64,000 nucleotides of DNA from Juglans regia (lineage: Eukaryota; Streptophyta; Magnoliopsida; Fagales; Juglandaceae): assembly GCF_001411555.2 (NCBI RefSeq), contig NC_049905.1:5270001-5334000 (forward strand), in the 5' to 3' direction. Positions 33,000 through 45,107 of this stretch are shown piece by piece. A model generated the notes under the pieces. It saw nothing but the letters and a program-made list of their open reading frames with translations, had not been told where the DNA came from and did not search any database. A program made the position numbers and the translations under genes. Positions within the stretch are counted from its first letter, which is position 1, and each line of letters starts with the position of its first letter.

Positions 33000-35900
33000 C
33001 AAAGAAAGGTGATACGGAATATTGACGCTCTGTGGCGGCGGTAGCGGCGAGGAGAGGGGGGATTTTCCGGTCAGGGAGTAGAAAGGATGAGAGTGAGATC
33101 GGGCGAAGAAGCGCAGCGGGGAGAGAGAGAGAGAAGAAGAAAGAGAAGAAACAAAGAAGATGCCCCAGTCTAGATCTCTCGCTAATTCTCAATGCCCCAA
33201 TGACAATTTTACCAATCCATTAAATAAAAATTAATCAATTATCGAATAATTTCCGATTTCGGTATATATAAAGGTATGAAAAATGATATTTTCATAAAAT
33301 TATTTTAAATCTCATTTTATAACTAACTAATTGTTGTAATGCCACTTTAGCAAAAGAAGTTTTTCTTTTATTTGAACTAGAAATTTCGTATAATTGTTCT
33401 CTATTTCAAATAGAGTTGTAAAAAAAATTATCTCTAGTTTTTTCCAATTATAAAAAATAATAATTAATCAAGATATTGTGTAAATAAAACTTCTCGAAAA
33501 TTTTGTAATAAAAAAAAAGATTTAGAAAATGGTTTTAGGCATAGATATGATTATTTCTTTATATAAGTGTATATATATTGGAAAAAAAATAGTGGTCGAA
33601 AAAATACTATTAATCAATCGGGACAAAAAAGTAATAATACTTAGTCAAATAGAGGCATCAGCAGAACAAAAAAAATCAAACAACACAAGAACTAGGGGTA
33701 AAATCGTAATAAAAATCACTCACAAAAGGGCATAAGCAGAAAGTAAAATACAATAGTCAGGACAAAATTGTAATAATAATATAAGGATATTAAAGATATC
33801 TATTCACTGTTCATTTATGTTCATTGTTCACTGTTAACATAAGGATATACAAGAGCTAGTACAAAACAATAAAGTTATTGTTCATTTCTATTCACTTAAG
33901 GATAACCACTTTTATAGTATAAAAGGTATAAAAGAAAATAATTTATATAACTTTAAAATATACAAATACCACACAATTACTTTGAAACAAAAGATACGCA
34001 TAAAATACATATAACAAAATCAACTTTTTCATATCAAGTTTATATTTTTTTAAATAATTTTATTTCACCTCTATATCCAAACGAGACTAAAACATATGTT
34101 TTTTCTTTTCCTTCATCCTAAACTTTTGAGGATAAATGGTTTATCGGAAAAGATATTTATTATTAAGACTTTTTGAAGATAAAAATAATTCTTATGCTCG
34201 TGTACGTTACATGTCACAAAGTTTCATCACATGTCCCATCACCAATAATAATCCATACATGTCACAAATTACCTATAGTTTCTCGTTTGGTTTAGTAAAT
34301 TCAGAATTCAAAAAGAAAAAAATCTATTCGCCAAAGCTTTTAAAATCTTAACAACCATCGTCCACAGGCCAGGATTTACAAGTGCAATAATTTTCAGTGG
34401 ATAGATCCCTAAATGTTTGCAAATAGTGCATAGTTTTCTGGGAATGTATCCGATGCTCATTTTGCCCATCTCCTGGCCAAGAATGCGGCATTCAATTCCA
34501 AGAGTTCCAATTTTTTTTTTTTTTTTTTTCCTGAGCAAATCTAGGGACTTGTCAAACTTCAAACTCTGCCTTCTAAAGTCAAATCCTGTAAGCTATAATC
34601 ATGGTTGTTCATCGGTACATGAATACTACAGAAAGCAGGGTGCTATAATGGTAAAACAAAAAAGAAATTGACTTCTTTAGACTACTTTTTCCTTGTTCCA
34701 AGGCAGCAAGACATTAGCAAGTCAAGATTTGTAGATCATCCATGGTACGTCGCGATCTCAGTAAAAATATTTAAATCCAACAAATGTTTGAAGACAATAA
34801 ATCTTATATAGTCCTCTTTTCCGTCTGAGATGTAGATGTGTGTTTGAAATAATGCTAGCCTTCAGCCTGCCAAAAGTGCGTAAATTGCAATCATTAGAAC
34901 ACTTCTATACATTAATGAACGATGAATTTAGACCAAAACAGTGATTCAACTGAATCATCTCTTCTAGTCTCCAAAAAAAAAAGGCCAATAATAATAATAA
35001 CGCACGCAAAAGTAATTTACTGAAGCTCGGAAAAGAAAGGTAGCAGAAGCACAATCCATTTCCCTCCCTGAGTGCAACTGTTACTTAGGTGGCCCATATA
35101 ATTATTAAGATGCCAATCGATGACCATATTCGTTGTATCAAATTCCACAAAACCTTCGTTGCTGTTATTGCCATTACCAACCCTTCCCAGACAATATGCT
35201 AGCAGGGGAATGAATATTCAAGATGCTGATTCTACCATGAACTACCTGTTTTTGGAAACAGCTATGCCAAAAACACCTGTCAATCGAAGTAGGACAGCGA
35301 AAAAGAAAGAACTGAAGACCGGCTAAGATATATTTGGCAGCAGAGGTCCGTATGGTTTTGGGGGTAAAGGCCTCGAATTTATTAGGGAGTATGGTATCTC
35401 TACAGATTTTTCTTTTTATCAGTAAAACAAGAATTTTATTGATGATATAAATAGGCATAGCCCAATTACACGGGCATATACAAGAGTGACACTTGAGCAT
35501 GAGTGACAAGCCATACAAGAAAAGCATGGCTATTGAAGCCGTTAAAATATATTACAAATTTACAATCGACCAATGGAATAAAATACTAAAAAAAAAAAGA
35601 TCTAATCTTGTCCATTGACTGTTCATAATTCGTCTGAGGTTATAAAAGAGATAAAACTGTGGAATAAAGTACTCTCATCTCACTTTCATTCATCTGTGTT
35701 GACGTGTTATCGTCCATCAACCTTTGAGTTTTACTTTCTGATCCAAGGGTGATTAATGTCACATTTTATATGGTGGGATGAGAGTATGGTATGTAACATT
35801 ACTTTTTTTGTGATTGTTTAGGAGTTATTGAAACTTATGTGGGATTTTGGGTTTTGAGCGTGACTATATACACCTACAACCTTTGTGGTTCAGGTTTATT

Positions 35901-37727
35901 TAGGCTACAATTAGATGTTGATATGAGTTGAGTTAAGTTGAGTTGTGAATAACAGTATTTTGTGAGTCCCATTGAGATGGATTTAACTTTTTAGGTTAAA
36001 ATGTATGAAGTAGTTTGAGATGAGTTTAATTTTTTTTATGGGAAATTGAAAAAGTAGTGAGTCTCTTCAATGATTGGTTTGAAATGACTTGAGTTTTGGT
36101 TCAACAACCAAACACAACCAGTGGACATGCCTTGGTTCTCCATTTTTCCGATCCCGTCGTGGTAAAATTGTAATAATTAACAACACTTCCTACCGGCATT
36201 TATCAATCTCATCTCCTCAAACGTAAAACCTCGTTTAATTACCGACTGAGAAGCATAGGGTTCCTTTGGTACCAAGCCCCAAAGGATAGGCCAAATAATG
36301 CCTTGATTACCAGATGGGAGCGCATTACCAAGGTGATGTCAATCTCAATGAAATCCCACCCATTTAATTCCGAATTGTGTATCCTGTCTGAGCTGTAAAT
36401 CTAGGCCAGGCTTAAGTCCATCCCCTTGATCTCTATCGATGGCACTGCCCACTTGACTCGGAGGACTCATACAGACTTGCTGGCCAGGACATTACACACA
36501 TGGCTACTATGATTGAGGCATATATATTTGCCCCTCTATGGCTCAAATCCTGACTTGAGAGTGTCTGTGGCTTTCCGCCGTCTAGGCTCTACCTATACAG
36601 TTCCTAGTGGGCAGGTGCTACAATGGTCATATTCAGGTAAGTTAGCCACCTTCGGTTGCTCCCTTTTACCATTTTCTGCCCATAAAAGAGCCATCATATT
36701 TGCCCCTCAACCAAATAAGAGAAAACTTCTAAGCGAACCGTGTATGGCTCACATGAATTTTACCACACAGCAATTGCACGCTGCCTTCCTCATTTTCCAC
36801 TACAGAGTAAAGAAATCACCACCGCTAAACTTAAAACTCTCCTTCTTACATAGGAAGATATGATTGACAGCAAAACCAATACAACTCGTTCTAAAACTCA
36901 AGAGCTCCATGGCCACTAGAAATTCAATAAATCTGTTCTCTTTTCAATTCATAACATTTACATTCCATATCCATTCTGTAGTTCACCTGGAAAACTAAAC
37001 CCAAAACGAAAGCAACAAAAGAAAATAAAAATCACATAAAAAGGCATCAATCAAGATAGACACCAACCACCCATGGCTATAGTCCTTAGCCCGAAACCTA
37101 GAAATTGAAAAACAACATTTGATTCTTGAGATTAAAGAAAACTTGAAAAATGGTGTCTATGTTATGAACCTGAGTATAACGGTGTCGTATGGTTGGAACA
37201 GATGCGGTGTCGTTTGAAGATGGAAGAATAAAACGATGTGTTTTGTTATTTTAGTTAAGTTATGCGTTTCACCTTATGTGATGTGTTTTGTGTCAGTAAT
37301 TTTAGTTATTTTTCCTTTCTGTTAGAGTGTCGTGGCTGTAGTAATCTGGGGGTATAAGTCAGAGAAGGAAGGAGATGGAGGACCATCTGAAATCTAGAAG
37401 TGTTTTGTTTGTCTGGAGGAAGGAATTCCCTCGAAGAATTCCAGCGTGACTATCTAATACTATTTCCATATTTTCATCATCTTCTTCCCTGTGTTCATCT
37501 CTTTACATTTTGTCAAACACATCGCATGCATTACTGCATTTCCAACGCAGTAGCCTTCTATCCCCATTTCCATCACTTTTCCCTTGATATAAGCAGCCAC
37601 CCAAACAGGTTTCTAACAGTCTAGATGTGCTTGCTTGTCCTGAAGCTTCTCGCGAAGTTACGTACACTACGAAAGGTACTTAGTTTGTTTACGAGTATCA
37701 GGAATTGTAATTTGGTTCGGGAAGAAA
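33000..37727. other. Intergenic region: MED19 promoter side and repeat fragments
   Basis: About 32960-33200 is the GA-rich promoter side of the MED19 gene. A LINE-like 3'-end fragment lies at about 35400-35480, read on the minus strand as a GGGCTATGCCTATT...AATAAAATTC pattern; its relative is at about 29820-29870. A MITE lies at about 35905-36115. The 36280-36860 segment is fairly complex but contains no recognisable protein. Nothing else could be supported. Confidence 0.45.
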
Positions 37728-38049
37728 CTAAAGACGGAGTTGAAAATCATCAGGAGAAGTTACCTGAGCGGGACTCGACTTCGGAAAAGAGACTGCCTCG
37801 AGCTTCAACACTCTGGCTTCCAAAGCAGCCAATTGCAGCTTCATCTGCAGGAGGAAAAACGAAGCCATTAAGAGTTGGAACAAACTTCAAAATTAATTTA
37901 ATTGTTTCGGTTTCATAAGAGAGGTCACTTACATCATAAACGAGAGCGTATCGATCGCTCCTCGAGCCTCTCCAGATGAAGTGGGAAATCGCAGCTCCTC
38001 CCACCAAAATCCCTACACCGAACCATAGCAGTCGAGTCTTTATGTTCAT
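37728..38049 (-). CDS. Small single-span membrane protein, function unknown
   Basis: Two exons, 38049-37933 and 37844-37728, join in phase 0 across an 88-bp GT-AG intron and give 77 residues. The protein starts MNIKTRLLWFGVGILVGGAA, a hydrophobic segment (about 7-26) with glycine-rich helix packing. It continues HFIWRGSRSDRYALVYD and then an amphipathic coiled-coil-like stretch (MKLQLAALEARVLKLEAV). I recall short plant proteins of this layout (MNTKTRLLWF..., DRYALSSQ...LE.RVL.LE), annotated as uncharacterised. The 3' end is uncertain: a GTAACT at 37763 could be a donor to a further exon, but reading through reaches TAG after 11 codons. Organelle-membrane location is possible but not shown. 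Confidence 0.6.
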
Positions 38050-38481
38050 CTCGTTTCTCTTTCTTTATTTTCAAACCTAGAGGTATCTGAGAATGCGGGT
38101 TGAAATTATACCGCAAAACCAGTCCTCATATTTTTTTCCTTTTGCAAAAGCTTTTTATCGAAAGTGAACTTTGGCTCAATTTAAAACATTGCTCGTTAAA
38201 ATTGACCAGTGGTAGGGACAAAATTCTTTAGCATTTTTTATTACTTATTTTTTAAGTTCGTAGTATTTTTGTAAAATAATGACATACCTAAAATTTTATT
38301 TTACAAAAATATCTTGCATTTATAATATAGTTATAAAATAATTGTATAAAAAGATTGCATTTTCATTACTCTTTTAAGTTTTGATCTTTATCGTTACTCT
38401 TTTTAAGTTTTAATGAGTACTACAGTCATAAAGATATTCTATAAAAATAAATTCATAAATTAACATAATTTTATATGATAC

Positions 38482-38751
38482 TGTGAAATCACCACTTATA
38501 AAAAAAGTTTAAGTTGATGGGAATATTTATTTTATTATTTATTTTATATCTTAACATTTTCTCTCACGTGTAGGTCAGACTCTCCATCAATGAATGACTC
38601 AACACGTGAAATATAATTAAATGTGGTAGAGTGTAGAATCAAAGTTCGAATTCAGGATCTCTACTCTGATACCATGTGAAATCACTACTTGTCTCAAAAG
38701 TTTAAGCTAATGGAAATAAATATATTTTATTATTTATTTTATATCTTAAAT
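38482..38751 (-). mobile_element. Very small TRIM element nested in a MITE
   Basis: Direct repeats at 38482-38566 (85 bp) and 38675-38751 (about 77 bp) share TGTGAAATCAC-ACTT, AGTTTAAG and a TTTTATTATTTATTTTATAT block. On the minus strand the repeat starts TGTTAAG and ends TTTCACA. It is followed at once by TGGTATCAGAG (38674-38664), the initiator-Met tRNA primer site. The internal part is only about 108 bp and ends in GTGAGAGAAAA, a plausible polypurine tract. The element interrupts a MITE whose halves lie at about 38440-38480 and 38752-38860. A clear target duplication was not found. Confidence 0.72.
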
Positions 38752-38859
38752 ATTTATTTTACAATAAAATTAAATTTACAATTTAAAGTATCACATCAAA
38801 CAAATGTCAATTTGTAAGTTTACTTTTTGTAAAATCTCTTTGTGATTAAAGTGTTTCTC

Positions 38860-41735
38860 TTAAATTTTGAATGATCCAATTAATTTTTTGTATGCCCCAC
38901 AACCACCATTGTTAACACGGGTGTGCAATCGGACCGGATTTTTTTCCGATTCGGTCCAGAACTAGAAAATCCAAGTGATTCCAGGCGGTTATCTGCCTTG
39001 ATTGGACCCAGGTGGGTAAGATGAATTCGGATCCAGTATAGACCCGGTTATAAATATGGTTATGTAATCGATTATCCGTAATCGGGTCTTATCTAAAAAA
39101 ATACAAAAAATAATTTAACTTTTTCAAATTTCAAAACAAAACAAAAAATTTACAAAAAGTATATTCTAATAATATTTTAATTTTATAATATTTTTATTCA
39201 GTTTTTTTTTTTTATCTCTCATCTCTCAAAGCACTGCAAAACATATTAATTCAAATCATTTATTATTATTCACAAATTATTTCACTACTCTTAACAAATT
39301 ATCTCATCTCATTTTACTATTTAAACCAGGTAATCTCATCTTAACTTCCAAAATCATGACTTAAGAGAAAGGTTTTGCTAAAATATTAACATTAATCATG
39401 CATGCATGCAATACTTTTCTGATTTTTCTTTTTCTTTAAAGTCGCCTTAGATTTAATCTATTTGTTACGCAAATATACTATTTTCAGAAGGCGTATTTTC
39501 ACAAACTTCTCGAGCACTTATTTTGACACGTCGAAGTCATATATATATATATATATATATATATCAACATTAATTAACATGCATGCATAAGTGATTGTCC
39601 CATGCAAGACTATTGGAAATTTCTGATATATTTTTCACTAGTTTTGTAATAAATTAATGCTTGGAGTAGCATTCCCACCAAAGTTAATCTTAATTTCTGA
39701 TTCTTGATGTACATTGTTATTATTTATCACCGACTAAGTAAGTATTAAGTAAATTGAAACGATCAGTTTGAATAAGTTTATATTGGAGGCAGATAATATT
39801 AAGTGTTGCATCTTGATCTTGTTGTGATGTATTATTTTTTATTTTGCTATATGTAAATTGATGTTTTGCATTGTGATGTAAACAACAATGTAATATGTAC
39901 TATAAATGCATTGTGTGTGTTTATGTATTATTATTTATTTTGTATAAAACAAATAAAAAACGTAAAGGCCTATAAAAAAAAATCATTTTGAATTGTTAAA
40001 AAGTTAAAAAGATTTTTTTTTAAAAAAAAAAACTTTTAAAAAGTGTTTAAAATATATTTTTTTAAAAATCTAGGTATTAAACATGATATCTAATTTTTTT
40101 TTTAAAAAAAGTACTATTAAAATTTTTTAAAAGTTTTAAAAAGTCTTTAAAAAAAAGACAAAAAAAAAAAAATAATAAACCCGGATATCCAGGTTTACAT
40201 CCAGTTATCGTCCGAATTTTTTTCCGGGCTTATCCGGATGGATAACTATCCGATTTTTAAAATTTAAATTTGATTATGGCCGGATATCCGGATCCGGATC
40301 TGGTTCTAGATCACTAATTGTTGGGGGTGGAGCAGCTATAGAAGCAGCCTTTGTTGGGGGCTAGGACCACCTCATTTTAATGTTTAACGGCACAATTAAT
40401 CCTCCATTAGCTCTACGGCCACTCGGTGTGGCTATAGAACCACCTCTTCGGCGTTATGATAGATTCCATAACCACCTAGGTCAAGAGTGATGGGCTAGCT
40501 CTTTAACAATCGCTTTACTTCCATGGTGGCCCCCTAGCCACGACTAGTTTTAAGAGGAAGGAGATCTACTCTACCACCCCCACTTTCTGTGAGTTGGGTA
40601 AGTATTGTTTTATTTTTATTTATTTTTATATTATCTTTTATTGCGTTGTTAATAAAGTAGTTTTATGTTATCTGATCAATTGGCAAATATACCATTAACC
40701 CTTGTAAATTATACTGCGGAAGATGAATCAATATCACAACATATTTTAAACACTTTAACTTTTGTTTGTGTCTCTCTTATTTTGTATAGTTTATTTAACA
40801 TTTAATGTTTGTCACTTTGTATACCAAAGACATGTAGTCTGATTGGCACTAACCTTCAACCTCTCCAAATGGAGGTTTTGAGTTCGAAACTCCCCTCTCC
40901 AAACGTATAAAAAAAAAAAAAAAAATGTTTGTCACTTTGTCGGGTGTATTTAATGTTGATATGTAGGAGTTCAGCCCTGCTCTCCAACTCATTACTATTT
41001 ATAGAGTCTCCTCACGTTAGGCCTCATTTAGATATTGAGATAATATGAGATGATTTATGAATAATAGTGAAATAATTTGAATTAATATATTTTATAAATT
41101 TTAGATAAAAAGAGAGAAAAAGTTAAATAAAAATATTATTTGAAAATAACTTTTAATATTATTTTTATTTTGATATTTAAAAAGTTTGAATTGTTTTTTG
41201 TATTTTGTTTGGAAGTTTGTGAAAGTTGTAATGATTAAGTAATAATTAGATGAAAAATTTAAAAATTTAAAAATTAAAAATTAAAAAAATATTGTTTGTG
41301 TTTGTGATGTTTGTATATTGATATGAAATAAAATGAGATGCGACGGATCAATTGGGAGGATTATTTCTCAAATTATCAAATATACGAGATTCTTTTCTAC
41401 TTTCATTTTTCTTCTTTCTTTTTTATTTTGATTTTTCAAATTACAAAAAGGCTTTAAGAAATGATGAATGCTGTTAGTTTAAAATGATTTATTTATTATT
41501 TCTTCACATCCCAAATTTTTATTAAACCTTATACTTTAACAAAGTATAAGGTTTAAATTAACAAAAATAGAAATAAATAAGTGAAATCCAATAAGACTCC
41601 AGCTCAAACTTTATAGGTTTTAAAGGAGTATATTGTACGTGACTTGGAGAATTCTGTATGTAATTATTGTAGTTAGCATAAATCGCGGGATGGAGAACTA
41701 TGGATGGAGAGATTTTGACAGCAAAGTTTTATATT
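38860..41735. other. Intergenic region with nested A/T-rich elements
   Basis: About 38917-40310 may be one degenerate element. Its left part reads GGGTGTGCAATCGGACCGG, and its right part repeats CCGGAT and CCGGATCTGG motifs. A copy of the main MITE family sits inside at about 39090-39360. A SINE (listed separately) is at 40821-40923. Another MITE copy covers about 41020-41350. No gene was found. Confidence 0.45.
40821..40923 (+). mobile_element. Short tRNA-like SINE with 17-bp target duplication
   Basis: A 103-bp insert is flanked by the perfect direct repeat AATGTTTGTCACTTTGT (40804-40820 and 40924-40940). The body has an A-box-like TAGTCTGATTGGC, a B-box-like GAGTTCGAAAC (40880-40890), and an A-rich tail of about 18 bases. 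This is the full signature of a retroposed pol III-type SINE. The perfect duplication points to a fairly recent insertion. Confidence 0.8.
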
Positions 41736-41739
41736 CTCA

Positions 41740-42075
41740 AGTTGTAGAGCTTTATTTTTGGGTTCTCACATTGATTCGTTATGTTTCGAGTTGAATATAA
41801 AATTTTATGAGAAGCATGTTGAAATGTTGAAACCAAATCTGAATAGCTTGTTTGATATGATATAGAATTTATTGAGACGACACACATGGTTAGGATAGCG
41901 ATCATTAGCGTAATCGAGAGGTTGATCCATATAAACCTCTTCATTGAGAGTGCCATGTAAAAAAACGTTATTAATATTAAGTTGATGGAGAGACCATCCA
42001 GAAGTGAAGGTATAAGTCGAATGGTTGTATATATTTGATCATAAGACTGAAAGTTTCATTAAAGTTGAGACCAGA
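41740..42075 (-). pseudogene. Ty1/copia reverse transcriptase fragment
   Basis: Read on the minus strand, this encodes a copia RT start: a FNETFS motif (normally FxETFSPV), GWSLHQLNINNVFLHGTL, NEEVYMDQP and PNHVCRLNK. Frame slips and a later stop break it. It ends abruptly where an oppositely oriented copia segment begins. Confidence 0.8.
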
Positions 42076-42820
42076 TGATCATTATCAAGCTGTGAAACAC
42101 ATTCTACATCACCTAAAAAGTACTCTCTATTTTTATCTTAATATCTATTCTAATAGTGACTAGAAATCACTTGCTTATTCAGACGCCGATTAGATTAGTT
42201 GTCCCGACACTCGATGATCAATTTTTGATTTTCTATTTCTTATTGGTTTTAATCTTATTTCTTGGCACTCCAAGAAATAATCTACTATCTCTCAATCTAG
42301 TGCTGAATCTGAATCTCGAGCTCTCGCTCAGACTGCTACCGAACTCACCTAACTTTTTCATCTCTTGCGGAATCTTCATTTCTCCATTACTCTGGCTACT
42401 CTTTTGTGCGATAATCGCATTGCTATTTTTATGTCCTCTAATCGTGTCTCATACAATTGCTCAAAACATATTGCACTTGATTAGTATTATGTGCGTAAAC
42501 AGGTTCTTGCTGGTGCTCTACGAATTCAATATGTTCCCTCTGCTCTTCATATTACTGATCTCTTCACTAAAAGTCTCTTTCGGTCTCAATTTCTACTTTC
42601 TCGATCCAAGCTAAACGTGTTATCATCTGCGTTTACCTCGCGGGGGTGTTAAGACAACCAAGGATCAATTGTCTCCAACTGTAAAGATATACTGCCAGCA
42701 CTAGATCTGGACAACCTTGAAAATACTTAGTCAATGTTTCCTTGTACAGCCACCTGGTTTATGGTCTAGCATTATCATATGGATATGTAATTTGTAAAAT
42801 CAGCTATTATATAAAAATAC
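42076..42820 (+). pseudogene. Ty1/copia RNase H end plus start of 3' LTR
   Basis: One plus-strand frame reads through the copia RNase H C-terminus: HYQAVKHILHHLK, LISWHSKK, STISQSSAESESRALA, LLCDNRIAI, SKHIALD, YYVRKQVLAGALRIQY and HITDLFTKSLFRSQF. It is interrupted by at least five stops. The frame ends SRGC then TAA at 42650-42652. As is usual for copia, this stop overlaps the start of an LTR beginning TGTTAAGACAACC at 42647, after a GCGGGGG purine tract. The right edge of the LTR was not fixed; about 42820 is an estimate. Confidence 0.82.
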
Positions 42821-42829
42821 AAATCAAGA

Positions 42830-44300
42830 TTAATATTTAAATAATATATACTGTATCCTAGATATTTGTTTGAAAATAGAATAACACCTGTAGATTACGT
42901 GTCCAACCAAATTAAGGATAGAGCTGAGCTGACGTGGATAAGAAAGACAAGTGGGCCATTCTGATCAGCTTTGTAGCTAAATTCACGGCTTGCTTGTGCC
43001 CCCAACCACTCATCTCTATCTTCATCCCCTCCCCTATTGTTCCACTCGTTTGCTCCCTCCTTCTCACACTTTGACAGGGGAGTGTATCGGCTAGTCTCTA
43101 AACATACTCCGACCACTCACTTCCCACCACGTGAAAGAAACCTTTTACGACCGTGATATAGATACCCAAGATTCTGTTGGCATTTTTAGAATTTGAAACA
43201 AAAAGACATTGAAGGAGAAAATGAGCCATGGATAAGATTATTAGATTGTCTAGGATACTATGGAACTTCTATTATTTAGATGTCTTGTCATTAAAATTAT
43301 GTATATAAATTATTAAATTTTAGTTATATTATATAATTATATTGTGAATATCTCATGTTCGTACTACAACACTGCCTAATGATAATTACAAGATTATAGA
43401 AATTTACCAATATTCATTATATATATATATATATTTATTTTAAATTATTTATAAAGTAAATTCTTAGTCTATATTATAATGAAATATCAAGTTTGTGACT
43501 TTTACGTTAAATTATAAAATTATTTTTATTATAAAATATATCTGAAATATCGTAAGTTCATAACTTTCTTTTAATCCTATCACTTTTCTAATTATAATAA
43601 CATTATCAAGTTTATGTTGAAAAATATTATTTTTAATTTTAATTTCATTATATTTAGTAATCAATGCATTTGTTGTTTGCTAAATTTTAAGTGTCTTTTA
43701 TTTAAGTAATTAACACTTTAAATCTCTTAAGATGAGTTATACAATTAATATTATTGAAAATGAAAAATTTAAGAGAAAATAGTACTTATTGATAAACATA
43801 ACTAAGGAGCAATATTATTTATAGGCTTCTATTATACACACCGTATATTTTAAATTGCAAAATTTAAAATTTAAAATTGCAATTTAAAATTTAAAATTTA
43901 TTTTTAAATTAAATTATAAGATGCTGCTACTATATCATCTAAGTTTATCCACTTGTAGACCGGGTGCAAATTGCATTTTTTTTTCATTTTTTTTTAAATC
44001 TTTTTAAAAAATAAAAAATTATTAATATGTTAATAATCACTTTCTCTATTATTAAATAAAAACAAAAAAAAAATATGAATAAATTGAGAGAGAGAATGGT
44101 ATATTTTGTTAAATTATATGAGGTGGATTTGTGTGTACTGAAGACTCCAGTAATTCACGGTGGATATACACCTGTCAGACTACCGTTGGTTAGCCATAGA
44201 CAAAACCTCACAAAGGGTCCCACCTGCGTACAGCAGTCAGTCACCCACCAATAATTTCATCAGACTGGACTGAAGCTGGAACCGCCGCCTCCTGCCTACT
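42830..44300. other. Intergenic DNA upstream of the DUF538 gene
   Basis: A/T-rich, with short repeats of AAATTTAAAATT near 43855-43920 and a TA run at about 43418-43434. No coding signal was recognised. The last part is promoter, ending in a (CT)n tract at about 44315-44336. Confidence 0.5.
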
Positions 44301-44355
44301 TCTTCCTCCCCACCTCTCTCTCTCTCTCTCTCTCTGCTCAGAGCCCTTAAAGCTT

Positions 44356-44364
44356 AAACCCTAA
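44356..44364 (+). promoter_or_regulatory. Telo-box in the leader of the DUF538 gene
   Basis: AAACCCTAA lies 49 bases upstream of the ATG, just after a pyrimidine-rich CT repeat. Telo-boxes near the start are common in plant housekeeping and growth-related genes. A functional role here is inferred only. Confidence 0.4.
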
Positions 44365-44412
44365 CGGAGCAACATTTGTAGCAGAGTAAAGAAAACCCAC
44401 AACTTTCACATT

Positions 44413-45107
44413 ATGCTACCGTTTCTTTGGCTCTCCTTTCTCTCGTTAATCTCCTATACTTCAATCCCGATCTCTAGTGCGGAAGACTCGCCGTTGTCGT
44501 CGTCGATATATGAAGTCTTGCGGGAACATGGGCTCCCCATGGGCCTGCTTCCCAAGGGAGTGAGAGAGTTCGAAATCGACGAGACCGGGCGGTTTCATGC
44601 CCACTTTGATCAGGCCTGCAACGCCAAGTTCGAGAGCCAGTTGCATTACGACCGGAACGTTTCGGGCACTCTAAGCTACGGTCAGATCGGTGCCTTGTCC
44701 GGTATTTCTGCGCAGGAGTTGTTTCTTTGGTTCCCGGTGAAGGGAATCCGGGTGGATATACCCAGCTCCGGATTGATTTACTTCGACGTCGGCGTGGTTT
44801 ACAAGCAATTCTCCTTGTCGCTCTTCGAAACGCCGCCGGATTGTATGGCGAAGATGACGGTGGACCACGCTCAGCTTCCGGATGGTAGCGGTTTTATTGT
44901 AGCTGACGCAATGCCCAAGGTTTGCTTTCCATTTTTATTTCATTTTTCTACTGATGCTGAATTAATTAAGCTTTTGTTGGATTATCTACACTTGAGGTAT
45001 TCTGTTGGATGTATTTATAAAATGATGAGCAGTTTCAAACGCAGAGTCAATCTGGGAAGCTACGATATCAGCTTGATCGGGACGGTTCTGGGAGGGATTT
45101 TGAGTAG
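44413..45107 (+). CDS. DUF538 family secreted protein
   Basis: Two exons, 44413-44919 and 45045-45107, join in phase 0 to give 189 residues. A hydrophobic N-terminus (about 1-23, ending ISSA) looks like a signal peptide. The rest is a DUF538 fold: YEVLREHGLPMGLLPKGVRE at about 34-53, then FHAHFDQACNAKFES and YDRNVSGTLSYGQI. A later stretch reads VKGIRVDIPSSGLIYFDVG. The C-terminus, from exon 2, reads SGKLRYQLDRDGSGRDFE. Plant DUF538 proteins are small and apoplastic or membrane-associated. Biochemical roles such as pectin or chlorophyll hydrolysis and lipid binding have been proposed but are not settled. The intron donor is the less usual AAG|GTTTGC. Reading through it would replace the C-terminus with unrelated sequence, so the spliced form is preferred. 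Confidence 0.85.

Noticed and set aside
33032..33223. Short Arg/Lys-rich plus-strand frame near the MED19 promoter
   Set aside because: It is simple GA-rich sequence antisense to a C/T-rich leader region; no conserved protein.
42156..42614. 152-residue hydrophobic plus-strand frame as a membrane protein
   Set aside because: It is a shifted frame over the copia RNase H remnant, which explains the sequence fully.
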